Source: Onchidella celtica (lineage: Eukaryota > Mollusca > Gastropoda > Systellommatophora > Onchidiidae). Taken from it: a stretch of 64,000 bases of DNA. Both the position numbers and the translations under genes were made by a program. The stretch covers positions 56,348,321 to 56,412,320 of the forward strand of contig OZ007570.1 of assembly GCA_963931925.1 (NCBI GenBank), written 5' to 3'. A model generated the notes under the pieces. That model was given only the letters and a program-made list of their open reading frames with translations. It had not been told where the DNA came from and searched no databases. Positions 29,900 to 42,273 of this stretch are shown piece by piece (positions within the stretch are counted from its first letter, which is position 1; the number at the start of each line of letters is the position of its first letter).

Positions 29900-31650
29900 T
29901 AGATTGAAGAAATAGAAAAACTAATACTTCAAGCCAGGATTTTCATGAAATGTATTTCACAAATCATAATGAATATTAAACATAACCAAACTTTTTGTAT
30001 TTCACACCCTATCACCTGCCAGCATGGTTTTACTTTGTTTCCTGCAAAAATACAATGTATGCCTTTGCCTGGGTTCTTTTGGGTCTTCATCAAAATGTCT
30101 ATTAGCAGCATGGTGGCAATTTGAGTCTGTCATCAATGGAGGGTATACATGTTACCATTTTGTTTTAAAGAGATGATATAGGTGGGATTATCTTCTTCAC
30201 ACAAGTCAGGCTTGTGTAGATTGATATCGGTGGAAGTATCAAACTAACAGACTTCCTTAACTTCTGTTTAAGATTACAGCCGGTATGTGAAATTTGCTCT
30301 GTACATGTTTAAAATCATATATTTTTCAGTATTTTTTTTTTTAATCAGAAATATATATTTTGAGATTTATTTCATCTTATATGTGTACAGTGTTTTGACA
30401 TCAGTAGTATTAAATTCTAAATTCTTTTGTCTGTTTGAGACACCTGTGCATAAACATAACTTTCTAGCTTTTAACAGTGAAAGCTAATTCAGGTTGTTTT
30501 GCAAGGGAGATTAACATTGCAGCTGGCTGTTTTGAAGAAAAGACATGCCATACAATAATCAAATAATATACCTCTGTATTGTCTTTGTGAATACCATATG
30601 AAGTATTCATGTCATGAAAATTGTTTAATGAAGTTGCTCAGTGCTGTTTACATTCTGTTTGTTAATGTGAAAAATAATTATGATTGTGTTCAGTTTCATT
30701 CAAGTGCACAGAGATATTGTCATAATTTTATTACATCCTTTCAATAGATGGTCATGTATTACTTTTTTCAAAACACTGACGATATGCTGTTGTAGGGGAG
30801 ATAACAAAGAAATCACAGTGCTGTAAAAAGCCAAAATTACAAGCTCTTCAGAAAGCCTTTGTTTGTCAGACTTCAGTGTACATCAAAGAAATATCAGAAT
30901 TTGCCTCTTAGTGCAAGATGGCTTTTATGCCTTTTTATTACCTACATTGGAATTATATCATTCCCTAATTTATAGCAGGTATACAATTAGACATTCCGTC
31001 CCTTATACAGTCAATCATTATTTCACAGATTTATCACATTGTTACCTCTAATAATCATGTGTTGTGATATAATTTTACCTTCCGGTTTCCATATTGAGAA
31101 CTAGCTTCAGGATGCCAGTGTGCTTAAAGATTACTGAAGCTGTATTTTCATGTGTACAGCTATGGAAACATCAAAAATCCATCAAGTAATAAAAAGAAAG
31201 AGTGTTTCCATGTGTACAGAAATGGCGCATCTGTACATAAAGAAACATTCTTTCTATTTCACTACTTGAAAGGGTTTTGACATTTCCATTTGCTGTTTCC
31301 GTATCTGTAATACTTTCATAATATTGTTTTCAATTACAGTCAGTGTTTTAAGGGTGTGATATGGCTCACTGATTTGCTGGTGAGAAACAGAGTATTTATT
31401 TAGGAAAAGTATCAGTAGCCGAACTTAATCTGACATGCCCACAGCTAGTCTGAAGTAATGCCATGGGTATTTAGGTAGTTTTATAAATAGACATACATAG
31501 ACACAATTTTCTGTTCCGGCCATTTGGCATCCTTTTTTGGCCACAATTTGTTTTTTGAAAATTTTGGACTTGATATTATTTTAATTAAGACAAATTTGAA
31601 CTCAACCTGTGAGGTAAAAAATCTGTTACACAGCCATGCAGCATATGCTA
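29900..31650. other. Intergenic, no feature seen
   Basis: AT-rich, unique-looking sequence downstream of the CAPS2 poly(A) signal. No long frame, repeat or exon was recognised. Some may be an extended 3' UTR. Confidence 0.4.
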
Positions 31651-31724
31651 GTGCAAAAGTGCCAAAAAAAACCCATTTCAGCCCTGTCATATTTATCCAG
31701 ACTTTGAAATAGCATATGGCAAAA

Positions 31725-31860
31725 AGAAAAAGTTGAACGTAGCAAAGCCTCGCATAAAACCTGCAGATAGGCGCTGCACTGTGGCAACGACATGTCTGCT
31801 CCGGTTGTTAACTGAGCTACAAGACACTAAGGCAAATTTCCCAAATGGGATTAAAGAAGT
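31725..31860 (+). repeat. SINE family A tail fragment
   Basis: CTGCACTGTGGCAACGAC and GCAAATTTCCCAAATGGGAT match the tail of the SINE at 12876-13295. The tRNA head is absent, so it is a truncated copy or a shared 3' module. Confidence 0.5.
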
Positions 31861-31924
31861 ATACAAAAAAAAAAAAAGAAATAATACAGAAACGATACAA
31901 TAAAACACAGGGGAAAAGGGAAGA

Positions 31925-32065
31925 CTTGCCATTGTATCATTTCTGTATTATTTCTTATGAGAGGCTTTGCTGCTACATACTTTTTCTTTTTGCCGTATTT
32001 TGACTTTGCATCAAGCCTTACTGTGACCCCACAAATTTTCTGTGCTTTTAATAATATTTTGAAAC
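31925..32065 (+). repeat. Dispersed repeat X, copy 1
   Basis: TTTCTGTATTATTTCTTATG, then GAGGCTTTGCTGC and CAAGCCTTACTGTGACC, recur at 60910-61050 and in part at 59095-59200. Function and class unknown. An inverted copy of its first 22 bases lies at 31880-31902. Confidence 0.5.
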
Positions 32066-32642
32066 AGCATGCCATCAATACATTGTGCCTCAAGTTCCAT
32101 ATGCTCCTGTCCATTTCATCTTTGACAGTCCCGGTAGAGAAAAATACGAGCCTACTGTCTGGCTCCCAAGTACAAATGTCATGATTCTGACTTGGACAAG
32201 TTCCCCAACTCAACCTTTGGTCTACAGTATCTTCAGCCAGAGGAGTTTACTGATTCATTTGCATTTACCTGTTTGCTGATGCTCTAGATGACGATAAGGT
32301 TTACAAGTCTGTATAAAGCATATTACGAAACGGAATTGGTATTAGAAGTAGCTTAATTTATACTGGCTGAAATGGCATTTTGATTTTTTCTGGCCGAAAT
32401 GGAATGTAGCATATATCCCATCTGCCTGTTGTTTTTGGTAGCAGAAATATCCCAGGGCAATCAGACCAGTTTTCATTGTAATGTATTATTCATGGATAGT
32501 TTGCATTCGTTCAAAAGTATGAAATGTTAAATCAAAGTGTTTTTATTATCACAAATGGTTTTCCTTGCCTCTTGTTATGCCCACACAATGTCCTGTTGGT
32601 TTAATTTTATTACAATTATGTCACTGAAATTGTTATATGGAC

Positions 32643-32835
32643 CAGTGTTTCTCAAGATGGGGCGCATGTCCCACTGGTAGGGCGTGCCAATATTTTGGTG
32701 GAAGGAGAAATATTTTTTTAATCTTTCTTTATATGTACTGTATACTAACTTTGCCTGATCATGGTGGGGCACATGTTATTTTTTCAAAACTGAAGTGGGG
32801 TTTGGGACAAAAAAAAGTTGAGAAACACTACACTG
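32643..32835. mobile_element. hAT-superfamily MITE, 193 bp
   Basis: It starts CAGTGTTTCTCAAGATGG and ends GAGAAACACTACACTG, flanked by ATATGGAC and ATATAGAC. It looks like an internally deleted relative of the copy at 60167-60527. Confidence 0.75.
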
Positions 32836-33139
32836 ATATAGACTGTCATGCAACATCCTGCAAATATAGGTACAAATAAATAAAAAATTTAAAGAGGAAC
32901 AAGTTCATGTGGTACCAAAGGAACACGATTCTCCACCATCGCCCAGTTTCAAATTTACATGACCAATGTTGTCATGCAGTGCTTTGCTGCCATCATAGGT
33001 ATGAATGGTTAAAATATTTGGAGAAGAGCATGTTCTGCTGTTGTTTAGTGAAAGCAGCCGTTGGCATCTTAAGCAGAGCTTGATGATGTGTACTGCCAAC
33101 ATAAATTGTTTCCTTTGGATATATTACCTATGGATTAAG

Positions 33140-33330
33140 GCTAGTGGTACCGTGAGGCAAGTCTATTTTGTCCCAGCTTTAGTGTGAGGTATGAACGAGA
33201 GTGAAATGGGACATGCATGCTGGTGACACTGAAACAGGTCTGTCTCATTAGTTCGGGTGCATCAGAACTGTGTCTTCATTCAGCTGACGGAAAGAGATAC
33301 TTTGTGCACAGAGTCAAAGCAAGTGTAAAA
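33140..33330 (+). repeat. Dispersed repeat, uninterrupted copy
   Basis: It shares CAGGTCTGTCTCATTAG, TCGGGTG and GAAAGAGATACTTTGTGCAC with 45480-45930. The 45-kb copy contains a MITE at the point where this copy is continuous. Confidence 0.45.
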
Positions 33331-34257
33331 CAGACTTGACTTGGTGCACCATTAGTGTAAACACAGCCAGTTTGAAATACTTTCGATCATTCATTAATAT
33401 AATACATAAAATCATTGAATATTTTCAAAATGAGCTTAATCAAAGGGTTAGTTTACTTTGCATTCTAGCATACAAACAGTGTAATCAATTTATTCCACGA
33501 TTTAGCTTTCTTGATAGATTATCATAGAGCATCACAAAGATATTAAAATAGATCACATCCTCAGTTTTTAAGTTCCTGAGACAAAGATACAGTCAAAGAT
33601 ATAGGAAACTGCATGAAATTGTCAAAATGACCAAACATTAACTGTTGAAAACCTTTTTTCGTTAGAATTTCAACTGTATTATCAAATCCTTTGAGTCAAA
33701 TTCACAATTTTTTAGTTGGGGCCCCTATCGGTCAATCAGTTCAGAAGTGACAGCTTCTGCTGCAATGGTCGCATCTGTTCGGTCTCATGCAAGCCTAGGC
33801 AGTGTGATATGGGGTATGGCTGTCAGTTGATGATACTATGTCACTACTCATAGGAAGCTAATTAACCAAGCTGCAGTTGATGTAACAGATTTTAGAAGTT
33901 ATTCTTATCACAGTTTTTTGCCCGTGCAAACTATCATGGAAATTTCAGCTGCTTTTTTCAGTCATTGATCTATTTCTTTTCTTTCATTTTTTGTTTTTTG
34001 TTTTTGATGCTTCATCAAAATAAAGAGTTTAGTCACAGATGTGTCCATGTTGCTTCATTTCATTGTTATTGTTTGAAATTTGTCGTCTGGTATCAAATGT
34101 TCACCAAAAGAGGAAAAACTCTACTGTCCTTCTAAATATGGGTCTTATAACAAATAACCTTAGAGTGAAGGAAATATGTGTGCACTATTCTCAGTTACCA
34201 CATACAGAGTTATGGACATGATATAAGATGCCCTGCAGTTCTGAAATAAAGAATGCA

Positions 34258-35453
34258 TGTGAATAACTGAATTTTGAATTAATTGCTCATTACTTGAGTG
34301 TTGTTACAAATATGAAAGAATAGCTGAGTGTACTAATGCACAATACTGAGTTATAATGGGAATCATGGTTTTATTATTACAACCAAAAAAATATATGAAT
34401 AACTGAATTTTGAATTAACTGCTCATTACTTGAGTGTTGGCCTCAGTTAACAAATAGTGAGTGTGTCAAAGTTTTGCAGAATAAAAACAGTCACAGTACT
34501 AACAACAATAGCTGCACAGACATTATTCAAAACAGCTCTTCAACTCATGAAATACAAACAAAGTCAAACAATAAAAAGCAATTAAATCACCTTTAATTGT
34601 TGTAAGAACAAATGAAAAAAAAAAAATACACCCTGAAACAATGTGACAAAACCCATGATATATAACAAATGTACTAGAGAATACAGTTCAACATACATCA
34701 AAGTCATTTCTTTCACTGATTATCAATTGCACTACTGAGGAAAATAAACAAAATTATATTGCTTTAATTGATAAAAGTTGGAATATTGAAAATTAAGCAT
34801 TGAAATGAAAGGGGAGGGGGGGGGGGGGGGCAAATCAACGTTTATATTGCAATAAATGGAAAATATACCAAAAGCCATTGATATCAAAGACAAAAAAGTG
34901 CTGTGGAATATTTGAAATTAAATGTAAACATGAAATACAAAAGCGGGCAGGTGGACGAAGTACTGGGACGGATTTGATATGTAATTATGAAAAAGATAGT
35001 TACAAATCTCATAATGTGATTACATTGGCATTATTCATTATTATACAGATAAATAAAAAGTGAAAAACACTTGAAATAAAACAAAACTAGATGAAGACAT
35101 AAAAACTTGAGCCTATTTTTTTCATTCCAGTGTCTTCTGACAAAATTCATACAAATTTTATCACTGATCTGGATCTATATTTTGAACGTCTGATGATCTA
35201 CTGATTTTGTGTGAAATGCCTTACATGTACAATTATGAATTAAAGTGATTGTAACAGATTTTCAACAATTACAAAACAAAATGATACAACATCAGAGAAA
35301 AACCAAAACTTAAGTTGCATTAACATGGTCTGAAATTGCCAAACAGGTAAAATATTAAATGTAAATATGAAAGAATAGCTGAGTGTAATAATGCACAATA
35401 CTGAGTTATAATGGGAATCATGGTTTTATTATTGCAACCAAAAAAATATATGA
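34258..35453 (+). repeat. Local direct duplications downstream of CAPS2
   Basis: A 91-bp block (34308-34398) recurs with two differences at 35363-35453. A 46-bp block containing GAATAACTGAATTTTGAATT occurs at 34258-34303 and 34396-34441. The B-A-B-(gap)-A order points to a tandem duplication of about 138 bp later broken up. Confidence 0.75.
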
Positions 35454-35459
35454 AGCAAA

Positions 35460-37100
35460 TCAAACTCATTTACATATTAGCCAGGTACAAAAAATAAAGG
35501 CTTTAATTATTTCATAGTGATTGAGGACAACAAAATGTGCATATGAAGTATAGATCTAATGAAGTACATCATATTGTGTCTGGCACTTGCTGAACATCTG
35601 AGAATTTGAGGATGAAAACAACTTTGTTTTATATTGAGAGTGGCCACTGATGTCATCTGTGTGATGCCATTATCATACTAAATCTGTGAAACTGGCAGAC
35701 ATATTAATCTTTATAGTGTTTGGTGATGATAAGTAAGACATGCCACACAAGTATCGGTCTAACCTGAAACAGTTGTGCTGTACTATATTAGCTTCAGTTT
35801 CACACCGATATTTCATGATGATAAAAATCACTATCTTCAAATCTGCAGTTGACAATTGAAGAGATTAGTTCAAGATCAGGGTTAAGTCACATTTGAGTCA
35901 TTTCGAGAAAAAGCCAAAAAACTTTGGATATATCCTTGAATTAGTGTGGCCCACTTTCAAATCAAACTTTCTCAGTGCTGATTAACAATAGAAGGATGAC
36001 ATTACTATAAATAGATAACCCTTTTTATCTGGTTTCCACTGATATGCGCAGTTCTAGTTTTAGCAAAATGTGACTTAACCTCTTTCTTAAACTAGCCTCT
36101 TCAATTTTAGAACGGGAATTTTGATTTCCCCCTCACACCAAGGATCTTCTGGTCTTTTCTGAGAGCAAAGGATGAATCTTGAAATCCTGCACACAAATTA
36201 CAATTTTAAACACATCTTGCTGGTTCTTCTTGGTACAAAAAAATGCCATTGCGCATCAAATGCAAAAGATTGGCAACTCTGCGTTTGCAGGTAAAAAACA
36301 CAGTGAAGTTAATACTGCACATTAACAGACATGCAACAGCCCTGTAACAGAAAGAGCAATATACACATTTGTCATTACATAAAAGATTTTTTCCCCCATA
36401 AATGAGGTTAACATGGCAAATCACAGTATAGGCAATTAAGAAAGAAACAAGTTAGATTTTTCATCTGCATTACATATATAAAAACCTTCTTCCTGATTTA
36501 GCCACTTCATTCAGAGCTGCATAAATTTACCAATGTTTTTTCCCTATTCATTATCCATCTTTTCCTGTCAAATACACTGAATTTTGAGCGTCCACAAATA
36601 CACTGAACTAACATAAATATACTAGCCACCAGTTTGTTGAACTAAATCTCCACTCAATATCTGAGTTATCCGCAGTGGTATGTAGGGTATGAGCCCACCA
36701 GCACTGCACATTTGAAAAAGTTTTTGGTCAGCATGGCAGATCGAAGTTATGCATAATATTTGTTAGGCAACTTACATTTAAAAAAAAAAAATTTTCATTG
36801 CTATTCAAACTGAAATTTCACCATAACAATTATACCTTTGTCATAATTACAACGTAACACATAGCCGTGAAAGGTGCTCCAACGGCAACTCATTTTAAAT
36901 ACATCTTTTCAATGAGTAGTGGTAAAAATAATGCTATCTGTTCTGTTTTCGTTGTATTAAAATACTGACAGGATAAAAATTTCCTATGCTAAATAATGGA
37001 CCAGAGAAAATGAAATCTCAGTGTGAAAACAACAGTGATGGAGATAAAATGTGACATAATTTTGATGTCTTGAACAAGTTGTCACATTCAATAAAGACAT
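35460..37100. other. Intergenic, no feature seen
   Basis: AT-rich unique sequence between the direct duplications and the split MITE. Only short chance frames are present. Confidence 0.4.
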
Positions 37101-37104
37101 AAAG

Positions 37105-39141
37105 ACTGTTGTTAAAGGACTATGGTATTTTAAATTATAAGCTTTAGCTATAGTTGACCCCTGAACACAAATGTGAGGGAGCCCTACTAACCTCAACGGA
37201 AATCGCACTGAACCAAACGGAGATAATCCCGATGAAACAAATATCCGATTTTTTGATGATTTTTTTTATTAAAGTTCACCATTTTTCTACATTCTATGAA
37301 AATATTAGGTCTCAAATCAGCCTCTAAATATGATAAATATTTTAATGCCTTTAATTTTGCCTTTGACATTGAATATCACAGCGATAATGGAGTTCATTGA
37401 ACTCCCGATAACGTCAAAATCAATAAACCTATTGTCACAAAATGTTTACAGAGTGTGTATCATTTATATTGGCACAGACATGCAAAATTTCAAAGCTGTA
37501 GGTTAATAACAAGTACCCGCTACTAGGGAGATAGAAAAGCCACCCATCTCGCCAAGAGCAAACATCGCTCCTCCATCTTTAATGGCGATTTTCTCGGAAG
37601 TTACTTCCATTTTTGTCCCGGAGGTAGGTGTCTTTAAAAAGCCAAAACTTTGCGATAAAAAGGAGCATTACAATAATTTTTACACCAAATTAAAGATGAG
37701 ATTTCATACTTCATGGTGATATCTGTTACGAGTTGGGATATATGGAATTATTGGTGTTACGACTGCATTTAAAATATCGAGAGGTTTTTAGAAATTACTC
37801 TTCCATACCATGCCACATATACTAATAACAATTCGAATAAGTTTTATCAAGGACCGGCAGGGCCACAAATTTATTTACTTTAAAATCCCTAACAAATTTC
37901 GTCTAGCTCTTACATACTAAAAAGACAACATCAGCAGCATCAAATGAAAATTCAATAATATATCACTAGAAGTCTCCTCTAGATTCCTAAAAGATTATCA
38001 TTCTGACTCATTCACAATTTAATTATCACTTATCTATCTTTCAGATATAGTCTGCCTACTATCTAACGAATAATATCCTAATGTCTCAGACGACAATGTT
38101 AACTCAGTTATTTGTGCCTACCGCTTATAAAGGATCAAACTCGTCAAAACAAACTGACGTAGTTAAGTTAGATCTAGATCTACCCTAGGATGGGCTGGCA
38201 ATCCCCAGCCTCATCCAGACACATCAATTTCAATTTACAAATGTGTATACCAGACATTCATGCTAGATCTAGTTGCAAGTTAAAATACATGGAAGTCTTG
38301 CATTCTTCGGTAGCACTCCTACTGGAAAATTAAGGTCAGCTTCACGTTCATTGTTGAAACAACAGGCAGACACTTACACTTGGTCCCTGATACGAGATCA
38401 GGGAGCCGGAGATAATAGCAGTAGATAACCTGCGGACAGCGTATGGTCTCATTCCAATGTCTATCATGGGCATAGACATGACTATAACAATCTTCTGATT
38501 CTCTCTGGCTGAATCACGCCGACTACCTGCACAGATGGATTAGATCTGCATGGAGTACTGAAACATAGGAATGGCTCCGCTTATATACTGCGCCGCCATC
38601 TGCAAATCCCCAGCCAACTGCCCAAATTTGATTGGTGTATCCATTTCGAGCTCAGCTCGTAGTATTAATAGATTCTGCATGGAAATCGGTCACGGCCTTG
38701 CACTAGTAACAGGCAAGGTCAAATTAACATATCAAAACCCTTACTAAAGTCTCCAAACCCTCTACGTTTTATGTACGAATTTACTCACCCCTTATCTTCC
38801 CTGTTAGAATTCATTAAAATCACGGGGTCGAGAACTGCACCGTCACTGCTAACCCATCCATTTATTCTATCTTGCCCCACTTTCTTTCCATCTCTAAGAA
38901 AAAGCGTTACAAAAACAAACTGTCCACGAGAATAGTTCAAGGACATTTGCACTGGCTAAAATCAACGAGACCATGAAATAAACAAGCCGTGCCCCAGCAC
39001 GACACTTCTAGTCCTAACCCTGACAATATCCATAACTCAAAGCTGGAAAAATGCGACTTCCGTTGAGGCTAGTGGGCTCGCTCACATATCAGCATTTTCT
39101 CTATTCGGCTTTATTGTTAGACTACGCTCCTGTAACAACAG
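37105..39141. mobile_element. Palindromic CTGTTGTT MITE split by a 1.9-kb insertion
   Basis: The left half (37105-37171) begins CTGTTGTTAAAGGACTATGG and reaches the middle of the MITE. The right half (39087-39141) resumes with ATTTTCTCTATTCGGC and ends TAACAACAG. Removing 37172-39086 restores a unit of about 120 bp like the three uninterrupted copies in the window. Confidence 0.6.
37172..39086. mobile_element. Unclassified TIR element, 1915 bp, nested in a MITE
   Basis: Inverted ends of about 35 bp start TGTGAGGGAGCCCTACTAAC on the left and TGTGAGCGAGCCCACTAGCC on the right; both continue CTCAACGGAA. No transposase frame is evident. TGTGA ends are compatible with Ginger-type TGTNR termini, but no 4-bp duplication is seen; at most 2 bp (AT) is duplicated. 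It interrupts the palindromic MITE whose halves are at 37105-37171 and 39087-39141. Superfamily unresolved. Confidence 0.6.
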
Positions 39142-40419
39142 TCTTTAATAAATCATTCACTGAATTACTTGCAAAATGAGATAATGTCGAAACAGCAATT
39201 TCACTTGTGTAAGCTATATATATATATATATACAAAGGCACAGTGACTATAAAATATTCTCCGCTGACCTGACAACATGGTGTTGTAGGTGTTTCTCCCT
39301 GCCAATGAAATAAAGCTAAAAGTGAAAACAAGCACAATTGCTCAAACTTCAATACTATAATAGCATTTTGTGAAACTCACTGCAACACTGGAAAATCAAG
39401 AAAGGACTCATGTCATAGAGATGTAGTTATCACTTTAAAACTGGAAAATACTGAAGCTAGCTCAGAGTAACAAGACAGGCAAACATTTCTGCCATACAGG
39501 AAAAACAGACAATATTGGATCAGTACATTTAAACTGATAAATTGTCAGTTTCTTCCAAAACAAAATATTTTAAAAATGTAACAAGTCTTACAAACCCTAA
39601 ATTGATTTTACTGCCTGGACATTTGTGGAAATTTTCTGAATTACTGAAAATCACCTACGATAAAGACTAGTTGTAGTTGTTGTAAGGAAAAAAAATGGAT
39701 AAGTGAGATTTTACAAAAATTTGCCGACAAGATACATAAATGTATAAAAAAAAACAACTCTGAAACATCAGAGAACACCATAAAAAAAAAAAGCAGTGAA
39801 CTGGACAGCATGATAAATTTCATAATGGAAGTCAGTTACAACAAAGTACTTGGCAACGACATTGTGTGAAAATTTGCAAAGCAATCTCATATCACAGAAA
39901 CATTCAGTCTCCGCAACATATCATCTTCCCTTCCTCCCAAAAAATTATACCGAGGAATCAACTGATAGTTATGGACAATATTGCTGCTATAATCTGGATA
40001 TATAATAATAAATAATCAATCACAGAATCTTCAACAAAATCAATACACAACAAGAACATCCAAAAACAGATTGCAATAGTCTCAGATGCAAAAAGCCCAA
40101 CTCAGAAATTTCCCAATTTTTTAAATTAAAAAAAAAATTTTCGTTTTGTTTTTTTGTTTCCACATTATGTGTAAATATCTTCCACAGAATACAATAAAAT
40201 TGCTTTAAAACATTCTTTGATCAAATCTTCTGCCTCAGTTTTTTTTTTTCTCCCAGTTTACCTTTCCAGGCTTGGGTGATTTGTGCTTGATACCATCAAC
40301 TTAGTTTTAATCAGTGAGCCGTCATCCAAGATTGAGCTAAAGACAAAGTCTGCACAAAGCATAATCAATATATTAATCACTGCTCTACGATAATGGCATA
40401 TGTCAGACCTATGCCATAA

Positions 40420-41951
40420 GGGACCCTTCACAAATGACGTCAGCTCGGAGGGGGGAGGGGGGGTCAGTGAAAAGTTGACAGAAGTTGACATGGGGGGAGG
40501 GGGGGTCCTTACAAAGTTGACATCAACCATGATGCTCTAAAAGGTTGGTAAAAAGAAAAGTCAAATCTTCAAATCAAGAAGAAAAATATAGAACACATTT
40601 TCTTGGCCTAAAATGAACAGTATTAACAATTATCTCCCCATTGCACAGACTGCTAGAAGCTAGATTAGAACTAAATTATGAGTGAAAAGGGTTAGGGCCT
40701 GTAGTCAAACAGAAGGTGGAAGATCTGGATGAGAATGATGTCAGTGGCTCGCCTGAGAGGAAGATCTTCATCTCAATTTCGATAATAAAAATGTTCTAAA
40801 ATCTAAATCTCATCTTTTTCCACTTTTTCCTTCCAGATTTGAAATGACTTACAATGGATCGAAGCAAATATTACTCAGAATTTTACAGGGCATTTCAGGC
40901 TGCAAATCCTGATCTAAAACCCACAGATGTTCAAAGTAAATGCAATGAAAAATGGACAGTCCTAAAAACTGAAATCAAACAAGGGAATCTATCCAAATAC
41001 AATGAAGAAATAAATAGTTTGAAATTAAAAGCGGCACGGATCAAGTCAAGTTCAGCCAAAATCTTAGCACTGTGACTGTGACGATATTCAACATCAATTT
41101 TTTTTACTTCTTATGTTCTCGTGTGGGATATGGGGTTCCCTTTTTTTAAACTCCAAATCTAGTTTTAATTCATAAGAAATCTTCTTGTGTAGTGTGATCT
41201 GAATAATATGGTCTGTAGTCAGAGAAATTCCAGAGTTTGTTGCTTGATATCATCAGTTTCAATTTTTTTGAGAATATACAGAATACTTGTTGGAAGGACT
41301 TCCACAGGCTACTGGCTGGTAGACGATTACAGCCATCTTGCTTCTCTTAACATTGAGAACAAAAGGATCCAACCTAGTATTGAAAGATGTGTTGCGTTAA
41401 TATTGTATTACGTTTAATTATAATTAAGAAAAAATGATGTTTAAATTACTTTAATCGTACACCAGTCAGATATACATGTATGGAAGTCCTCCCCACTTGT
41501 TTACAGTTCCAGGATATTTTCATGTGCCAAATAATATGTGCCATGCATAATTAAATTCATTTTTTTTTTCTGTGATTTATTTGATATTTATTTTTTCCAA
41601 GCTGAGATGATACTGATACTCCAATCTTTTTGCTTTGTTTATGCTTGATATCCAATCCATGCTTGCTATCGAATCTATTTGTTTTAATTATTTTGCTTGG
41701 TTAAATTTGGATTTGACAGTTCAGGTATTTTTTTATAAACAATAGTTTTTATTTTGATTTAAAATAAAGATCAAAGGTGAATATATATATTAAATGCATT
41801 CTGTACGGGTTCTATCTAGATGTACATGTACATTTTGGTTGACGTCAACTTGGTGGGGGGGGGCATGAGAAAGATGACAGAAGATGACAAGGGGGAGGGG
41901 GGGGGGTCATTTTTGGCCAAATTTTAGCTGACATCATTTGTGAACGGTCCC
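40420..41951 (+). mobile_element. PIF/Harbinger-like TIR transposon (non-autonomous, 1532 bp)
   Basis: The termini are GGGACCCTTCACAAATGACG and, inverted, GGGACCGTTCACAAATGATG, flanked by a 3-bp TAA duplication at 40417-40419 and 41952-41954. A 3-bp TWA target and GGG-starting ends fit PIF/Harbinger. Inside each TIR lie G-rich blocks that run in the same direction at both ends, around a direct repeat GACAGAAG(T/A)TGACA, and an inner near-palindrome GTTGAC(A/G)TCAAC. No DDE transposase is present, but there is one 73-codon frame. The ends are well preserved. Confidence 0.75.
40854..41075 (+). CDS. Small 73-aa protein inside the Harbinger-like element
   Basis: The frame starts MDRSKYYSEFYRAFQAANPD and contains QSKCNEKWTVLKTEI, then a Lys-rich helix. 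The helical pattern with spaced aromatic residues resembles small DNA-binding folds (HMG-box or Myb/trihelix type), but no family is certain. A plausible splice acceptor (CTTTTTCCTTCCAG) lies just upstream, at about 40836, so it could be the last exon of a longer element transcript. Harbinger elements usually carry a Myb-like accessory protein, which makes this a reasonable candidate; it may equally be non-functional. Confidence 0.4.
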   Translation: MDRSKYYSEFYRAFQAANPDLKPTDVQSKCNEKWTVLKTEIKQGNLSKYNEEINSLKLKAARIKSSSAKILAL

Positions 41952-42273
41952 TAAGCCAACTGAAATTTCATTGCATCCTGAACATGAGGGCTATCACGAT
42001 CACTAAAAGATATTATTATAGAAAAAGAGATGTGCCAATAGGAAAATGAGATAATCCAACAGAATCATAATAGCATAAGTTATCAAATGACAGGAAAAGA
42101 ACGTTTTTTCTTAATATCTCAAAAGTGTCAAAAAATGACTTATGCCATTTACGTAGAGAAGTGACAAAAAAGAACAATGCATATCCAATTTTGTATCAGT
42201 TGGTAGGATGACAGAACTGGAGGTATATATAAAAATACAAATAACCACAAAAACCCTGGTTATGACAACCAGT

